From Sphagnum compactum (lineage: Eukaryota > Bryophyta > Sphagnopsida > Sphagnales): a stretch of DNA of 64,000 nucleotides. A program made the translations under genes and the position numbers. Of this stretch, positions 1-11,179 are shown one piece after another. Within the stretch, counting starts at the first letter, position 1, and each line of letters begins with the position of its first letter. The notes under the pieces are model-generated. The model did not search any database, was not told the DNA's origin, and saw nothing but the letters and a program-made list of their open reading frames with translations. The stretch is taken from assembly GCA_965153455.1 (NCBI GenBank), contig OZ234498.1, forward strand, positions 14,818,001 to 14,882,000. Direction: 5' to 3'.

Positions 1-819
1 TATGTACGGGTATAGAGTGTAGAGTGACTAGCTATGAGGCATTTATTTCACTATTACAATGTTTTATGGCTGCTTTTTTTTCCAAAGACCCCACCCACTT
101 TGGAGGCCCAACTTTCACATTTCTATCTGATTTGGAGCTTATAAAGGGCTACTCGTGACTAGAGTTCTGGACTAGTGCCTTACCAAACATCTTTGAATGA
201 CAAGGACATCAAATGCATGGTCATTGAACCCCAGCTCTCTGAGCTACTGAGTGTTCAATGACCAGCATATGTACCCTACAACATGCAGAAAGTTTATTTT
301 AAAGTTTGTAAATTTTTCATTAAGAATGTATTAATGTCCCATATTATTTGTTTTGCAATGCAAATTGCACAACTGATTGTTTTTCCCCTCTTGCCAACAT
401 GCCATACTTGCACAAATATAATACATATTCTTACTCACCAAACAAACACAGAATTTTTACATTGACAGTTCCCACAAATGTTACATGATTTTTGGTTTTA
501 ATGAAAACTTTTGATTTTGGTCCTTCCTAGTTTTCTTAACCTTCGATTGTGGGTTTGTCTTATTTTAGTAAGTTGATGCAAACTCCAGCACAGTTCTAAG
601 CAGGTTCGATAAGTTACTATGTCTTTCAAAATAGTTTCAAATACAATGTGGTTTTGAACCAGTCCAATTCCACACTTACTTTACACTTAGGTAGTCAAAT
701 GACATAAATTGTTTGATGTTTTCAAAGTCACTGTGACCAAAGGTTCTGTACCAATCTTGTGACCAGCAAATCTTTGGAACTTGTGACCAGCAAATACTTG
801 CAACTTGTGACCTGTTTAT
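1..819. other. AT-rich intergenic sequence, nothing recognised
   Basis: The short open frames here are low-complexity and resemble no family I know. I see no RNA gene or clear repeat boundary. Confidence 0.5.
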
Positions 820-1050
820 ACCCAAGGATGCATCCATGGCAGTGAAAACCACCCTCGCTTACTGCCCTTAATTTCACCACCCTTCATTTGAGCTCCCATG
901 TGATTTTTTGAATCAACTTTTTTTTCAAAAAATCCCATGGGTGTTGTGGAAGGGTGCCTTGGCTATTGGGAGAGGGACAACAACTGCCATGGCTATTATG
1001 ACATGCGCATTATTGAGTGACCACCAAAACTATGTCTGGCCCCACCAAAA
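820..1050 (+). repeat. Dispersed repeat, copy A
   Basis: This stretch matches 4685-4920 in the same orientation. Shared words in the same order include CATCCATG followed by GTGAAAACCAC, TTTCACCACCC, a CCCATGTG-GATTTTTT block, CCCATGGGTGTTGTGGAAGGG, a GCCATGG(C/T)TATT block and a final region beginning AGTGA(C/T)CA. It codes for nothing recognisable. The element class is unknown, and I cannot see terminal repeats or target duplications that fix its ends. Confidence 0.6.
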
Positions 1051-2946
1051 GGTGGTGTAGAATCTTGGCGAATCAGGTCAAAAAAAGTCTAAATTTGGCA
1101 ATCTGAAACCCAGAAAAGCTAAAGATTTGTTGTCAGTTTGAAAAAAAAACATTCACCAATGTACCAAATTTGGCAACCGAAATAATTTTTTTTAAATGCT
1201 GCTTGTGATTATTAACAAATCAAACACACCCGACCAACACTGGAACACACAAAGGTACACACTACACAGTACTACACACACATGTTCTTTGGCTGTGTGA
1301 TGAATTGATCATCTTATCACTGTCCCCTTTACTACATTTGCACACACATCACATGTTCTTGGCTGTGCAAGGAACTGATCATTTTAACATCATCAGACAA
1401 ACCCACTCAAAGCTGCATTCTCTAGGCTGTGTACTTTCAAGTCAAGCTCATGGACCTTGTCAGCCTACCTTGCATGGCACTTTTGTTACCTTTTCAATCA
1501 ACTCTGCTCTTTAATTAGGTATTCATTTTGTGTTGCTGAAGCCAGGGCTGGGCGCCCCTTGTTGAATGGATAGGTAAGTAATCTATCCAATCCACCCTTC
1601 AAGATGGAGGAATATTCAAAACCTTCCCAGTGTAAAATTGTTTGTTCCTTCCAAACTTGTAATGTAGCAAGACTTGCTATTATCTCGACAAGATAATTTA
1701 GCCAATTTTGGCTTTTAAAAAAATGAAGATAAAATCACTTAAGTGTCTAGATATATTGTTGGCTACCTATTGAAACCTGTTCTTGAATCTTGTGACTTTC
1801 TTTTATAAAAAAATTCTCAATATTTGGCTATCAAAACCCTGAAACATCCCTTCTTTTTTTTAATTTCTGAAAATTATTGCCAAGAAAAGAAAAAAAGAAC
1901 ACTGCATTTTTTGGTTTAACAAAAGATTAGATTGGGTAAGCTCTTAAATATGTAGCCATCATTGAGTGTCAACAACCAAAGAGAGCCCACAGCTGATTAA
2001 AGTTGAAAGCCAATGGTGTATGGAAGAGTTTCCTAATCATGCAAATTTTGGTCCATTTCAAATAGTCAATTACTCAAAGTTAAACCACTGGTGTTCCCAA
2101 AGAAAAGCCAAAGTTTTCCAACAGCCATTTTCCACTAGCCATGATATTTATATCTGTTTTGGAAGTTCCCAATTTGCTTTCAAATTCCCCGATGGCATTT
2201 GTGGCATCTCTAGTGATGTTCCCGAGCCATACTCTAGAAAATCTATCTATTGGGTAAGGTAGTTTGTTTGTTTTGTTTGTAAGTCATGTTAAGATCTCCC
2301 AAACCATGTTGCCTTTTGCCATGGTCTCTAATGGAAAGCCCTCAATGAGTAGGGGTGCACCAAGTTGGTTTCATAATGTTTTGACCTAAGGTGGAGAAGG
2401 TATTGAATATTGTACAATGTTTTCACTGAAGATTCATTTAGCTCAAAACTAAGAAATATTGGGTAATTTGGTTGTGTTGTCGTGTTGTTGGAAAACCCTC
2501 AATGCTTAGAATTTAATTTTGAAAATTTTAGACCTAATGTGTGGGAGATATTGAATTTTGAAATTTTTTTTTGGTCACTGGAATTCCAATTAAATAAAAA
2601 AATTGTTTTGGAAGGAAAAATTAGTGGGGGTAATCAGTTCACACTTGGGCCAATGGCACATGCTACACTAAATTGAATGATAGCAAGTAGTATTCTATCC
2701 CAACTGCATAGTGAAATAGTTATGTTTTGTTTTAGTCTGGAGAGAAAGCCAGGGATTGGGGTGGAAGGCCAGACTGAACCAGCACCTGCCAGGGCACCAT
2801 CCACTGGATGCCCCTCATGACTCAGTTGTGGATGAACTTGAACTGAGTCAATGTCTGGTTTCACCTTGGTAACCCAATGCGCAAGAAATAGGTCCTATAT
2901 CTAGGTAATTAAGTATGAAAATAGGTGATTACTAGGTAAGTGGATG
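1051..2946. other. Intergenic sequence without recognised features
   Basis: The sequence is AT-rich with scattered short frames. The 98-codon plus-strand frame at 1966-2262 has no motif I recognise and no convincing codon bias, so I do not call it a gene. Confidence 0.4.
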
Positions 2947-2954
2947 GTTTATAT

Positions 2955-3289
2955 CAGTGTTGCCATCCATACCAGTGTTGCCCAATTCTTAAGGTTTTTA
3001 AAAGACCATTCAGTTTCAGTTTCTAAATTGTCATATAAATGAAGAACTGTCAGTTTTGGTTCTTTTAACATCTTCAGAAATCAAAACCCATGGATTCCAG
3101 ATCTGGGTCAATTTATTTTGTATTGCTGGTTCTAGGCTAATGTCATCTCAGTTCTTGTGATGATTCTTTACTCCTCCAACGAGAACCACCAAATTGATTC
3201 TTGAGACAACTCTTGAACTCCCCAAGAATGGTCGATTTGAGTTTTAAGAATCAAAATTAAAACCGTAGAATCAGAACTGAGCAACACTG
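2955..3289. mobile_element. hAT-like MITE 1
   Basis: This 335-bp segment begins CAGTGTTGCC and ends AGCAACACTG, forming short terminal inverted repeats of the hAT kind. An 8-bp direct repeat flanks it: GTTTATAT at 2947-2954 and GTTTATAC at 3290-3297, 7 of 8 bases matching. A second copy of the CAGTGTTGCC end lies just inside the left end, at 2973. It has no coding capacity. The interior is rich in GGTTC/GAACC words, shared with the next element and with the repeat near 16.7 and 26.4 kb. The 8-bp duplication and the CAGTGTTG end are the basis for the hAT assignment. Confidence 0.7.
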
Positions 3290-3297
3290 GTTTATAC

Positions 3298-3854
3298 CAG
3301 TGTTGTGCACTTCTTTCTTTTAGAAAGAACCTCTGGTCCAGTTTTGACATTTTAAAATTTATGTGGAGGTTCTTTGGGTAAGGGTTTGAACCTGGTTCTT
3401 TCAAATTTTGAACCCTTCACTTCCAGTTTTATAACATTTTTTTCAAATTCAAGAACCTTCAGACTGGTTTTTGAACCAGGTCCAGTTCCATGTACACATT
3501 GCACATTCTTTCTATGCTAAACACTATGTGGGTACAAAGTTCTATAACAAATTAAAACAGGGGTCTATGTAAGCATAGAGTTGAACAACTAAATAGAGTT
3601 AATATTTAATTATAAAGTTCAGTGTATTTATTATTATTATTTTTAAGTTTAACTTTTTAACATAGATATCCTGCCCCTGTTTTCAACAATATATATTTCA
3701 TGGTTACAGTTCTGGTTCAGGATCTAAGAAAACATTTTCTCCACAATTCGCGTGCCGGCTCCAACAAAATAATGTCAACTCCGGTCCGGGTCACAAGAAC
3801 CTGACCCTGAACCCCCGGTTATTACCCTCCAAACCGGGTACCCGCGCAACACTG
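3298..3854. mobile_element. hAT-like MITE 2, abutting MITE 1
   Basis: This 557-bp non-coding element has the ends CAGTGTTGTGCAC and GCGCAACACTG. It is flanked by perfect 8-bp direct repeats, GTTTATAC at 3290-3297 and 3855-3862. It is directly adjacent to MITE 1, and the middle duplication is shared by both. The interior carries repeated GAACC(T/A)GGTTC words and a GC-richer right part. The perfect duplication and the matching ends support a non-autonomous hAT element. Confidence 0.8.
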
Positions 3855-4093
3855 GTTTATACATAGCTAAGAGCTGTTTTTACTATCTAGTAACAACCTG
3901 CTGGTTACCTTAGCAAGTTGTTATTGAGTAGTAAAGGACTAACCACCACAATTAGCTAGGGAACTGGAACCCAGCATTAAACTGTTTCCTGACCACTTAC
4001 CATACATCTTGCATGGTGAGGTGGTGGTGGGTGCTAGTTCCTTGGCGGCAGCAGCCTGGGTGCTTCTATTTTTTTTTTAATATAACATCCTTA

Positions 4094-4462
4094 GAGCATC
4101 TCCAACAGTACTCAGTATGGGACTCCAGACAGTAAAATTTATTGCGAAAAAGTCAAAATATGCCGGTTTAGCTCAGGAAATTGATTTTTCTGTACCAAAT
4201 TCGTGTAGCTTGGCTGGTAGAAGGTACAACACAGTTGTGTACCTCCCAAAAAGAGTGTAATAAATTGCACCTGACTGCGGCTAAATAATTCTGATTGGTC
4301 GATCACAATGTTTGGTCCAGGTGATTTGCTGTTAGTAGTCCTCCACGTATACGGGGTTCCAATTTCAGTTTTATTGGTGGGGTTGCCAAAAAAAATAAAT
4401 CTAAACTTAGACATTTAAATTTACTATCCAGAATTACATACGGAGCACTGTTGGATTTGCTC
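4094..4462. mobile_element. Tourist-like (PIF/Harbinger) MITE
   Basis: This 369-bp element has terminal inverted repeats of about 26 bp. The left end begins GAGCATCTCCAACAGTACTC, and the reverse complement of the right end begins GAGCAAATCCAACAGTGCTC. A TTA trinucleotide flanks it on both sides (4091-4093 and 4463-4465), the 3-bp target duplication expected of Tourist/Harbinger elements. GAGCATCTCCAACAG is a widespread plant MITE end. The 91-codon minus-strand frame inside is not a gene. Confidence 0.85.
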
Positions 4463-4684
4463 TTAGACAAAATAGGTTTACAAGTCCAATAAAAGCCCTC
4501 AATAGAGGGCCAGGATGAACCAGCACCTTCACCCGAACCTTCATCTTATTGAGTGAGGTTCTAGTGGCTACATTTAACTCAAGGAATGTTCAATTCATGG
4601 GCCTTATTTACCACAGAAAAAAGTTGGGGCTTTTATTATGGTACCAGTGGAAGAACACTTCTTCTTTTTTATTTTTATTTTTCC

Positions 4685-4920
4685 CACCCCAAGGAAGGAC
4701 CCATCCATGTTGGTGAAAACCACTGCCCTTACTTTCACCACCCTTGGTTTCACTGCCCTTCATGTATCCTCCCATGTGGTGATTTTTTAAAAAAATTTAT
4801 AAAAAGGGTCCCATGGGTGTTGTGGAAGGGTTCCCTGGCTATGGGGGGAGGGGAAGCAGCTGCCATGGTTATTGTGGGCAGCCCATTTAGTAGTGATCAT
4901 CCAAACTTCTTTGCCCTACC
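4685..4920 (+). repeat. Dispersed repeat, copy B
   Basis: This is the second copy of the repeat at 820-1050. It has a longer CACCACCC-rich left part and the same CCCATGGGTGTTGTGGAAGGG core. Divergence between copies is moderate with several small indels, so the copies are not recent duplicates of each other. Confidence 0.6.
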
Positions 4921-5137
4921 AGTGTAGGAGTAGGCACTAGGGAGTGTGCCCTGGCCCCGACCCTAGCCTTGGTTGGGGCAAGCTCCTCAGCCAACTTTTC
5001 ATTGCCTATTGCATTGGTTATTGAATGACACAAAATGTGGTAAGTAAAGCCCTAGGTTGCAGGCTTTATCAGCACAATAAGGGCCCACATGAGGCAGAGA
5101 TACTGTTCTGTATAATTGGAACCTGCGCGGACTGCGT

Positions 5138-5493
5138 GGTATAATACCATATAATACCAGATTGTATTATACAACAGTCAGAGTCCACCTCAATTGAAGA
5201 TGTTACCCTCGTCCATCACCTCCTTGTCGAAGAGATCCTCGTCAGCAATGCCGTCGATGCCGCTAGAAATGTCAAGGCGATCAAATTCTTCAATGCAGCC
5301 ACCAGCGGCATCCTTTTCCTTGTCTAGGGGCTTCTCTTCAGCATCATCTCCGCTGTCAGCCACCGAGCTGCTGCAGCATCAAACCGTTTGCGCAATCCGT
5401 GGGCGCACTTGCCTATTATACAATAATTATACAGTGTATAGTTGTTTCTGATGATGGTATAATATCACCATATAATACCATGGGTATAATACC
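5138..5493. mobile_element. Putative small transposon with TATAATACC arms and captured coding DNA
   Basis: Two arms built from repeated GGTATAATACC words flank a GC-richer core. The left arm is at 5138-5159, GGTATAATACC followed by ATATAATACCA. The right arm is at 5456-5493, with GGTATAATATC, CCATATAATACC and GGTATAATACC. The arms are themselves near-palindromic. The core (about 5190-5400) is clearly higher in GC than its surroundings and contains an acidic ORF end on the minus strand. No unambiguous target duplication is visible, so the boundaries and transposon class are open. Confidence 0.35.
5190..5363 (-). pseudogene. Acidic C-terminal coding fragment, family unknown
   Basis: Read on the minus strand, this is an open frame of about 57 residues ending at a TGA at 5190-5192. 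It is rich in Asp and Glu: VADSGDDAEEKPLDKEKDAA near the start and EDLFDKEVMDEGNIFN at the end. Composition and base content look coding, unlike the flanks. There is no start codon, and an in-frame stop precedes it closely. It could be the 3' end of a transposase or a captured host exon. I do not recognise the family. Confidence 0.4.
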
Positions 5494-6903
5494 ACAATTA
5501 TACATACGGACCAATAGGCAGAGACCAGCACAGGCCCAATTCCAGTAAAGCCTGCAGCCAACAGTTTTACCGTGCATAAACAGTAACGACCGCACATGAT
5601 TTTTATTTTTTATTTTTTTTCATTTTATTGCAGGAAAAAAAAGGGGCCCCAAAAAAAAAAGCAAATGCGGGCATTTCAAAAACATAATACCTGCTGACCC
5701 TATGGGCATTTTGAAAAATGTAATGTATGTTGTTGCAAGCATTAGTCTACACTTTTCCGAAGGAGCAAGAATTTCATTTTTCAAAGCATATGCCCTTTGA
5801 TTTGCAGGAAAACATTACATGCTGTAAGGTGCCCTCCAATTACACTAGAAAAATCCCACAAGAGTTTGGAATCCCTGGCACGCTTTTTAAACCCTAAACT
5901 ACAGGGAAGTTAGCTGGGGAAGAACAACCCAGTACAAAAAGGTGTCTTGTTCACACACCATCCGTCCATGGTGCTGTGTTTATGTGTGCCGGTTCACTCT
6001 GGCAGGGTGGACCAGCATCTACTGCCCAGGTATGGCTACTTCTGCCAATCTCGCTAGTTTGAGCTTTGAAGCTTTGAGAGAGAGAGATGTGCTTCTCTTG
6101 TTCTGAGTTGAACTCTTTCAAATTTGTAAGCATAGGTACTGTTTCTCTGGAGTTTTGTTAAGCAATTTGAAATTACTTTTGAATATGTTACACATATATA
6201 ATGGATTTTGATCCATCCACAGTTGTTTTTAAGAAGTTGAGCGTTTGAGGACACCACAATTAACCCAGACATATTTTAGTAGTTATGTTGCCCGTTGGTG
6301 AACATTCCTAGAATTGCAGAATTGTGAGACTACATGAACTTTGCATGGTTCCACATTGCATCCGTAATGGGTAGAGCCATTAAGATAAAGGAATAAGTAA
6401 TGCTCGGAACAACATATTTTAGAAATTATATATCATGAAATATTTTTTAAAGTGGTGAAATATGGCCTAATTTCTATCCTTAAATGGGTTTGACGAACAT
6501 TACACATAAAATTTGGGGAGGTTTGTTTTTGAAAGCAAAATCAGCATATGGCTATAAAACATGTCTTCATCCGTGTTCGACAAAACTCTAGGTACATACT
6601 TACACTTTTTGATATGGATAGCTAATGTTTCAAAGTGGGACTAGTTGCTTGGGTGAACCAACACCTCCAATGGAATTTTCACCTTCTTCAACGAGGCCTT
6701 TACACCTTGGGCATCAGCTTAAAACTTACTTGGTTCTCCATGATTTCACATGAATGATTACAATATGGACAAAAAGGGTTTTCCTACCATTTATATGATA
6801 TTTAAAAGTTATGAATCTTTTTTTTTTTAATTCCTTTATTTTTATGGGAGGTTCAATATTTTATAAGCATTTTAAGCACAAATTTCAAAAACCTATAACC
6901 TTC
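5494..6903. other. Intergenic sequence without recognised features
   Basis: There is a purine/pyrimidine tract around 5600-5660 (T-rich then A/G-rich) and otherwise unstructured sequence. Small frames near 5951-6272 have no recognisable motif. Confidence 0.4.
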
Positions 6904-7265
6904 CACTATGCCAAAAACATCAATATACAATGACATTCATGACTATGTTTATAATTGCAAATGACACAAGTGATTACAAGACTATTAAGTTGAATGAAAC
7001 TTGTCACTTGGACTTTTAGTCGTTGATGTGAACGCAATCATAAATATTTTGCAACTAATTTTTGTGACAGTCACTACTTACGTGATGTAGTCATGATTTC
7101 CACGATTACAACATTTAAAAACATACATACATTACATTATGCGGTTCCATTTTTATCATTGGATCAACATTTATAATGATAATGAAAATTATAATAATAA
7201 ACCTTTTGTCATCCTTACACGTGATAATTTGCAACCAAATCCAAGATGCCATGTGTCGTAGTTGG
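6904..7265. mobile_element. CACTA-like transposon end
   Basis: CACTATGCCAAAAACATC at 6904 has the CACTA start expected of an En/Spm-type terminus. The next 350 bases carry repeated short words typical of subterminal arrays (GACTA, GCAAATGAC, GCAACTAAT, TAGTC). The stretch CACGTGATAATTTGCAACC followed by GCCATGTGTCG near 7218-7260 recurs in altered form at 51915-51950, next to the second CACTA-like end. No opposite end or 3-bp duplication was found, so this is a partial element. Confidence 0.4.
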
Positions 7266-7389
7266 AAGGGTTTTGAAAATTATTACAAGTTAAATTGGTT
7301 TTTAATTGCTCTCTAACTAGCACTTGATATATAAACATGTGATAATTTTTCCTAATAAAAAGTTTCCCTATCCATATCTTAGATTTGAC

Positions 7390-7700
7390 ATCTGTCCTTT
7401 AAGGATTAGGGTTATATAATTAGGGTTAGTGTTTAAGGTCTACATCCTAGGCTTAACAAGTGTCATTTTAGGGTTAAGGTTAAATTTTAAGGTTAAAGTT
7501 TGAGGTCTACAGCCTAAGGTTTAGTTCCTAGTTCTAACATAAGTCATTTTAAAGTTCATGTTTAAGGTCCAAAGCTTAAGGTGTAAATTTTAAATCTCAC
7601 ACATCATTTTTAAGGTTAGGGTTTTGTAATCTAAAACCTAAAGCCTAGGATTGTGGTTTAAGGTATAATAAATTAAATGTTTGGAAAAGGGTTTAGGGTT
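7390..7700. repeat. Degenerate tandem repeat with TTAGGG-like words
   Basis: Three imperfect units of roughly 60-70 bp can be lined up. Each begins near GTTTAAGGTCTACA, GTTTGAGGTCTACAG or GTTTAAGGTCCAAAG and contains a GTCATTTTA or TCATTTTTA block. AGGGTTA, TTTAGGG and TTAGGGTT words occur repeatedly, but not as a regular telomeric array. It looks like an old satellite or subterminal repeat. Confidence 0.45.
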
Positions 7701-8273
7701 TGCCTTGGTTGTAAGGTTCTACTACTCCTTGAAGCAATGTCAACATTCATATTGAACATTAAATGGTCAAAAACACCCCAAATTATTTCCTATGATGCAA
7801 GAATTTGGCATGAATCAAATATGAAAATTACAACATAATTAATGACATACAAAATTCTACTTGTGATTATTTACAAACAAAAGACATCTACTTACATATC
7901 TAATCTAGTTGCAAGCACAATGCAAGGCCATGTCCATTTCGTAATTACACTACTTATATTTTCACTCCATGACCACATAACACAAAATCTCTTATACACT
8001 CATAATACAATCATTCTAACCAAGGTGTTCACTTAGCTTTAACATTTTCAAATTTAAAGGTAGTTATTTGTTACCCCATGCATCAAAAACTAGTTTGAAA
8101 AACTTGGCTGATCAAAATATGATAATTCCAATTTCTATCTCCAATTGTGTTTCACCAAAATTTGTCATCTAATGGACAAAAGGACCTATGGAAATTTGCA
8201 TAAAAACCTCCCTTAATTTGACTATCACATATTGAACATGTAGTTTTTTTTTGCCAACCTTACCAACACTAGT
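7701..8273. other. AT-rich intergenic sequence
   Basis: I see no feature here. The 64-codon plus-strand frame at 7842-8036 is low-complexity and not supported. Confidence 0.4.
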
Positions 8274-8545
8274 GTGAACCCGGTGCATAATGCACCCGTC
8301 GAGCTCCCCCTCGCCCGGTCCTTCCCATTGCCCACTTTGGTTCTTTACCCCGTCGACCCCCCCCCCTCCTTCGCATTTTCCACTCCGATTCTTTAACCCG
8401 TTGATCCCCCCCCCCTGTTCCCTTGTTATATATAATTAACTTCCCGCCCCGTGCTGGCCCCCCCCCCCCCCCGCCCCGTTACCAAGCCCTGTCACTCGCT
8501 GCTTCACCGGCCTCTCCCTCCCCCACCCCCCAAAACCTCCGTCAC
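8274..8545. repeat. C-rich island with imperfect 48-bp units
   Basis: This stretch differs abruptly in composition from its AT-rich surroundings. It contains runs of 10 C (8357-8366 and 8406-8415) and 15 C (8458-8472). TTCTTTA(C/A)CCCGT(C/T)GA(C/T) followed by a C run occurs at 8341 and again at 8389, giving a unit of about 48 bp. A palindromic GGTGCATAATGCACC opens the island at 8281. It could be a non-autonomous element or an expanded C-rich satellite; there is no coding potential. Confidence 0.5.
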
Positions 8546-10246
8546 AGACAGACTTACTGAATTAATATATATGATTCAACCTTGTAGTCACTATAGTCGC
8601 AACCTTTTTCTTTGATATGGGGTAAATGAAAGAAACCTCTAAGCCTATGGGAATTTACACATGACATTCAATTTGTGGATGGTTTTTAAATGGGTTTAAA
8701 TGCACAAGTTTAAAATGGGGTTACAAATTTAAAATTTGCACTAAAAAATTATAGTCCATCTTCAAGAATTTGATGCTGCCATCTCCATTATGATCCTTTA
8801 ATGTAATGTTAGAACATAAATTGGTTGTACCCAACTTACATTTGGTTTGATGCAGTTTGATGTAGCACATGGCAATTACTTTTTTTGGGTGGATTGTTTG
8901 TTTGGCCCTACACATACAATGATTTTGAAATTAAATGAGTTTAAATAAATAAGCACATACACAATGGTTTAGGATTTTGATTGAATTTGCCTTTGAAATG
9001 AAGACACACTCTCTTTCCAATGGCTTCATGCTCACATTGTCTAAAGTATCAAGGAGAGCTTAAATGAATCTTATAGGTTCATGTTCTATAATTGCATTTA
9101 TTCCCACACCAATAGTGTGTCGCTTGCATGTTAGGATTTGTGTGTGTTGTTGCCACAACAACTCGATCTCGAACTACACCATCCTTCTTATCCCCATTAA
9201 TATTGCAATTAGTGTTGTTGTCCATTAATTTTGTTGCATTTCATTTGATTGCAATGAATCATTTAATGCCCAATTCCCATCTATAAACACATGAACACCA
9301 AGTTTTTTTGCATGTTGAAGATGTGTTTAAGCATGACTACAATTTAGAATTTGAAATTTGTAGCATCATTAAACTTTGAATCAGTTTCATCTTACTTTTG
9401 ATTATTGTAATTGCCCAAGTCATGATCCCTTCCGCCTTACCATCAAGATCCTTCAACAAGCCTTTGGTAATGCCCTACATTCCATAAGATAGACCCAAAA
9501 GTCAATATCTATTAATACATATAGATGAATAATATTTACAATTACACCAATTATGCATATAAATAAACCAAATTACATGTAATTAAGATGATCACATTCC
9601 AACCACATAAAGACCATATATTTCAATGTTGGATTAGCCACAACCAACTTATAACAACAATAAGTCAAAAAATGCCACAACTCTATAACAATAGCAAATA
9701 TTCATATCTATGGCTAAAATATTCATGGCTAGATCTATAGTTTGAAATAGTAGACAATTAGCAAAAGCCAAGATGATAGTTTAAATATTTGGGACTAGAA
9801 ATAACAGATATTTCATGGATTTATGGTTGTAAATATTAAACAATCACTATAACTACATCATCATTATGGTTGGAATATTCATGGTTTCATCTATTATTAT
9901 CTTTTTGATTTGAAAAAAACAAAATATGGCCATGAATATTCCCATAGCCTTTTGAATGGTTTAGAAATAAGGCGATTGGATTACCACATAAACATTGTTC
10001 CATGTAAGATTGATAATTTCACTATCCATTTACCCTAATAATGGTTTTCATCTTTTGTCATGCATTTTGGTGAATAAGATGGAAGACTCCATTGCCATGA
10101 TTTTTTTAGCATTGCATAATCTTCAACAAAAAAATCAATAACTTTGTGAAATAAACATCCAACTTCAAGTTTTAACTCAAATTTTACAAGTTATGTTGGT
10201 CCTCCAATATTTTTTGTTGATTGAAACAAAGCACAATTATGTGGAA
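8546..10246. other. AT-rich intergenic sequence
   Basis: There is no gene or clear element. The sequence is decayed, with many short TA-rich words and no open frame of note. Confidence 0.4.
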
Positions 10247-10420
10247 CTTGGAATGGAGGCATTCATCACTATGATCCACCAAATGCTTCCAAACAAAATT
10301 AGAAATACGCATATTAAAAAATAATTTATATCTCTCCCTCCATGGGCAAATCTAACATATCTTGGGCCAAATGGAATGCAAAATCACATCATCAGGCAAG
10401 AAAGTTGAGAAGTCTCCCAT
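10247..10420 (-). pseudogene. F-box-like N-terminal fragment, broken
   Basis: Starting from an ATG at 10420-10418 the minus strand reads MGDFSTFLPDDVILHSIWPK. An in-frame TAG follows shortly, and the same frame then continues with PWRERYKLFFNMRISNFVWK. LPDDVI, then PW-RERYKL and a late W fit the spacing of an F-box (LPDD, L-R-V-W pattern). There is no downstream repeat domain I can identify, and the frame decays. The call rests on a short pattern and is weak. Confidence 0.25.
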
Positions 10421-11179
10421 TTGATCTCATTGCTTTTCCTTAATCTCTTTGATATGCCTCTCCCATGGTCTCACATTGCCTACAACTACAGTGAAACAAA
10501 CTTTAACTACATACAAAACCTGAATCACCTTCCACAACCCATATCAATCACTACAAATTTGAGCTCCCTTAATCTAGTTTAGTCTTGTTAGTTTATGAGA
10601 TTTATCTTGTCAAAATTTTGTTCTATCATACATTATGGGACTTGTTAGAGGCAGGAATAAAAGCATGGGGATGAATGCATGCAAAATTTTAAGCAGAAGG
10701 AAGACCTTGGTAGTACAAGAAAACCTAGGTGCCCCAAGTCTTTATTTGTTGGAACAAAAACTTTCATGTGGGTTGTTAAAAAAAAAGATGCATTCTTAAT
10801 TTACACTCTTCCCTCACTAGATGTTGAGCCATATCCACATGAGATTCTTTCCTAGTACAAATAATTCAAGGATGTGTTTGAAAAAAAGAATGTAGACACC
10901 TTGCCCAAACATCGACCATACGACTACACCATTGACCTTGAAGAAGGAGCACAACTTCCATTCAGACCCATGTCTACAATTTGTCACAAGACGAACTTGC
11001 AGCTCTTTGTGAATATATTGACAAGAATATTAAGAAAGGGTTCATTTGTCATTCCAAATCTCTAGCTGGTGCCCCTATTTTCTTTGTAAAAAAAAGTGGT
11101 TATGTATAAATGTGTGTCAATCATTGTGAATTGAATCATTCACCATCAAGAATCAATACCTTTTGCCCTTGATAGAGTA

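Noticed and set aside
4139-4414. 91-codon minus-strand frame
   Set aside because: It lies entirely inside the Tourist-like MITE, which is non-coding.
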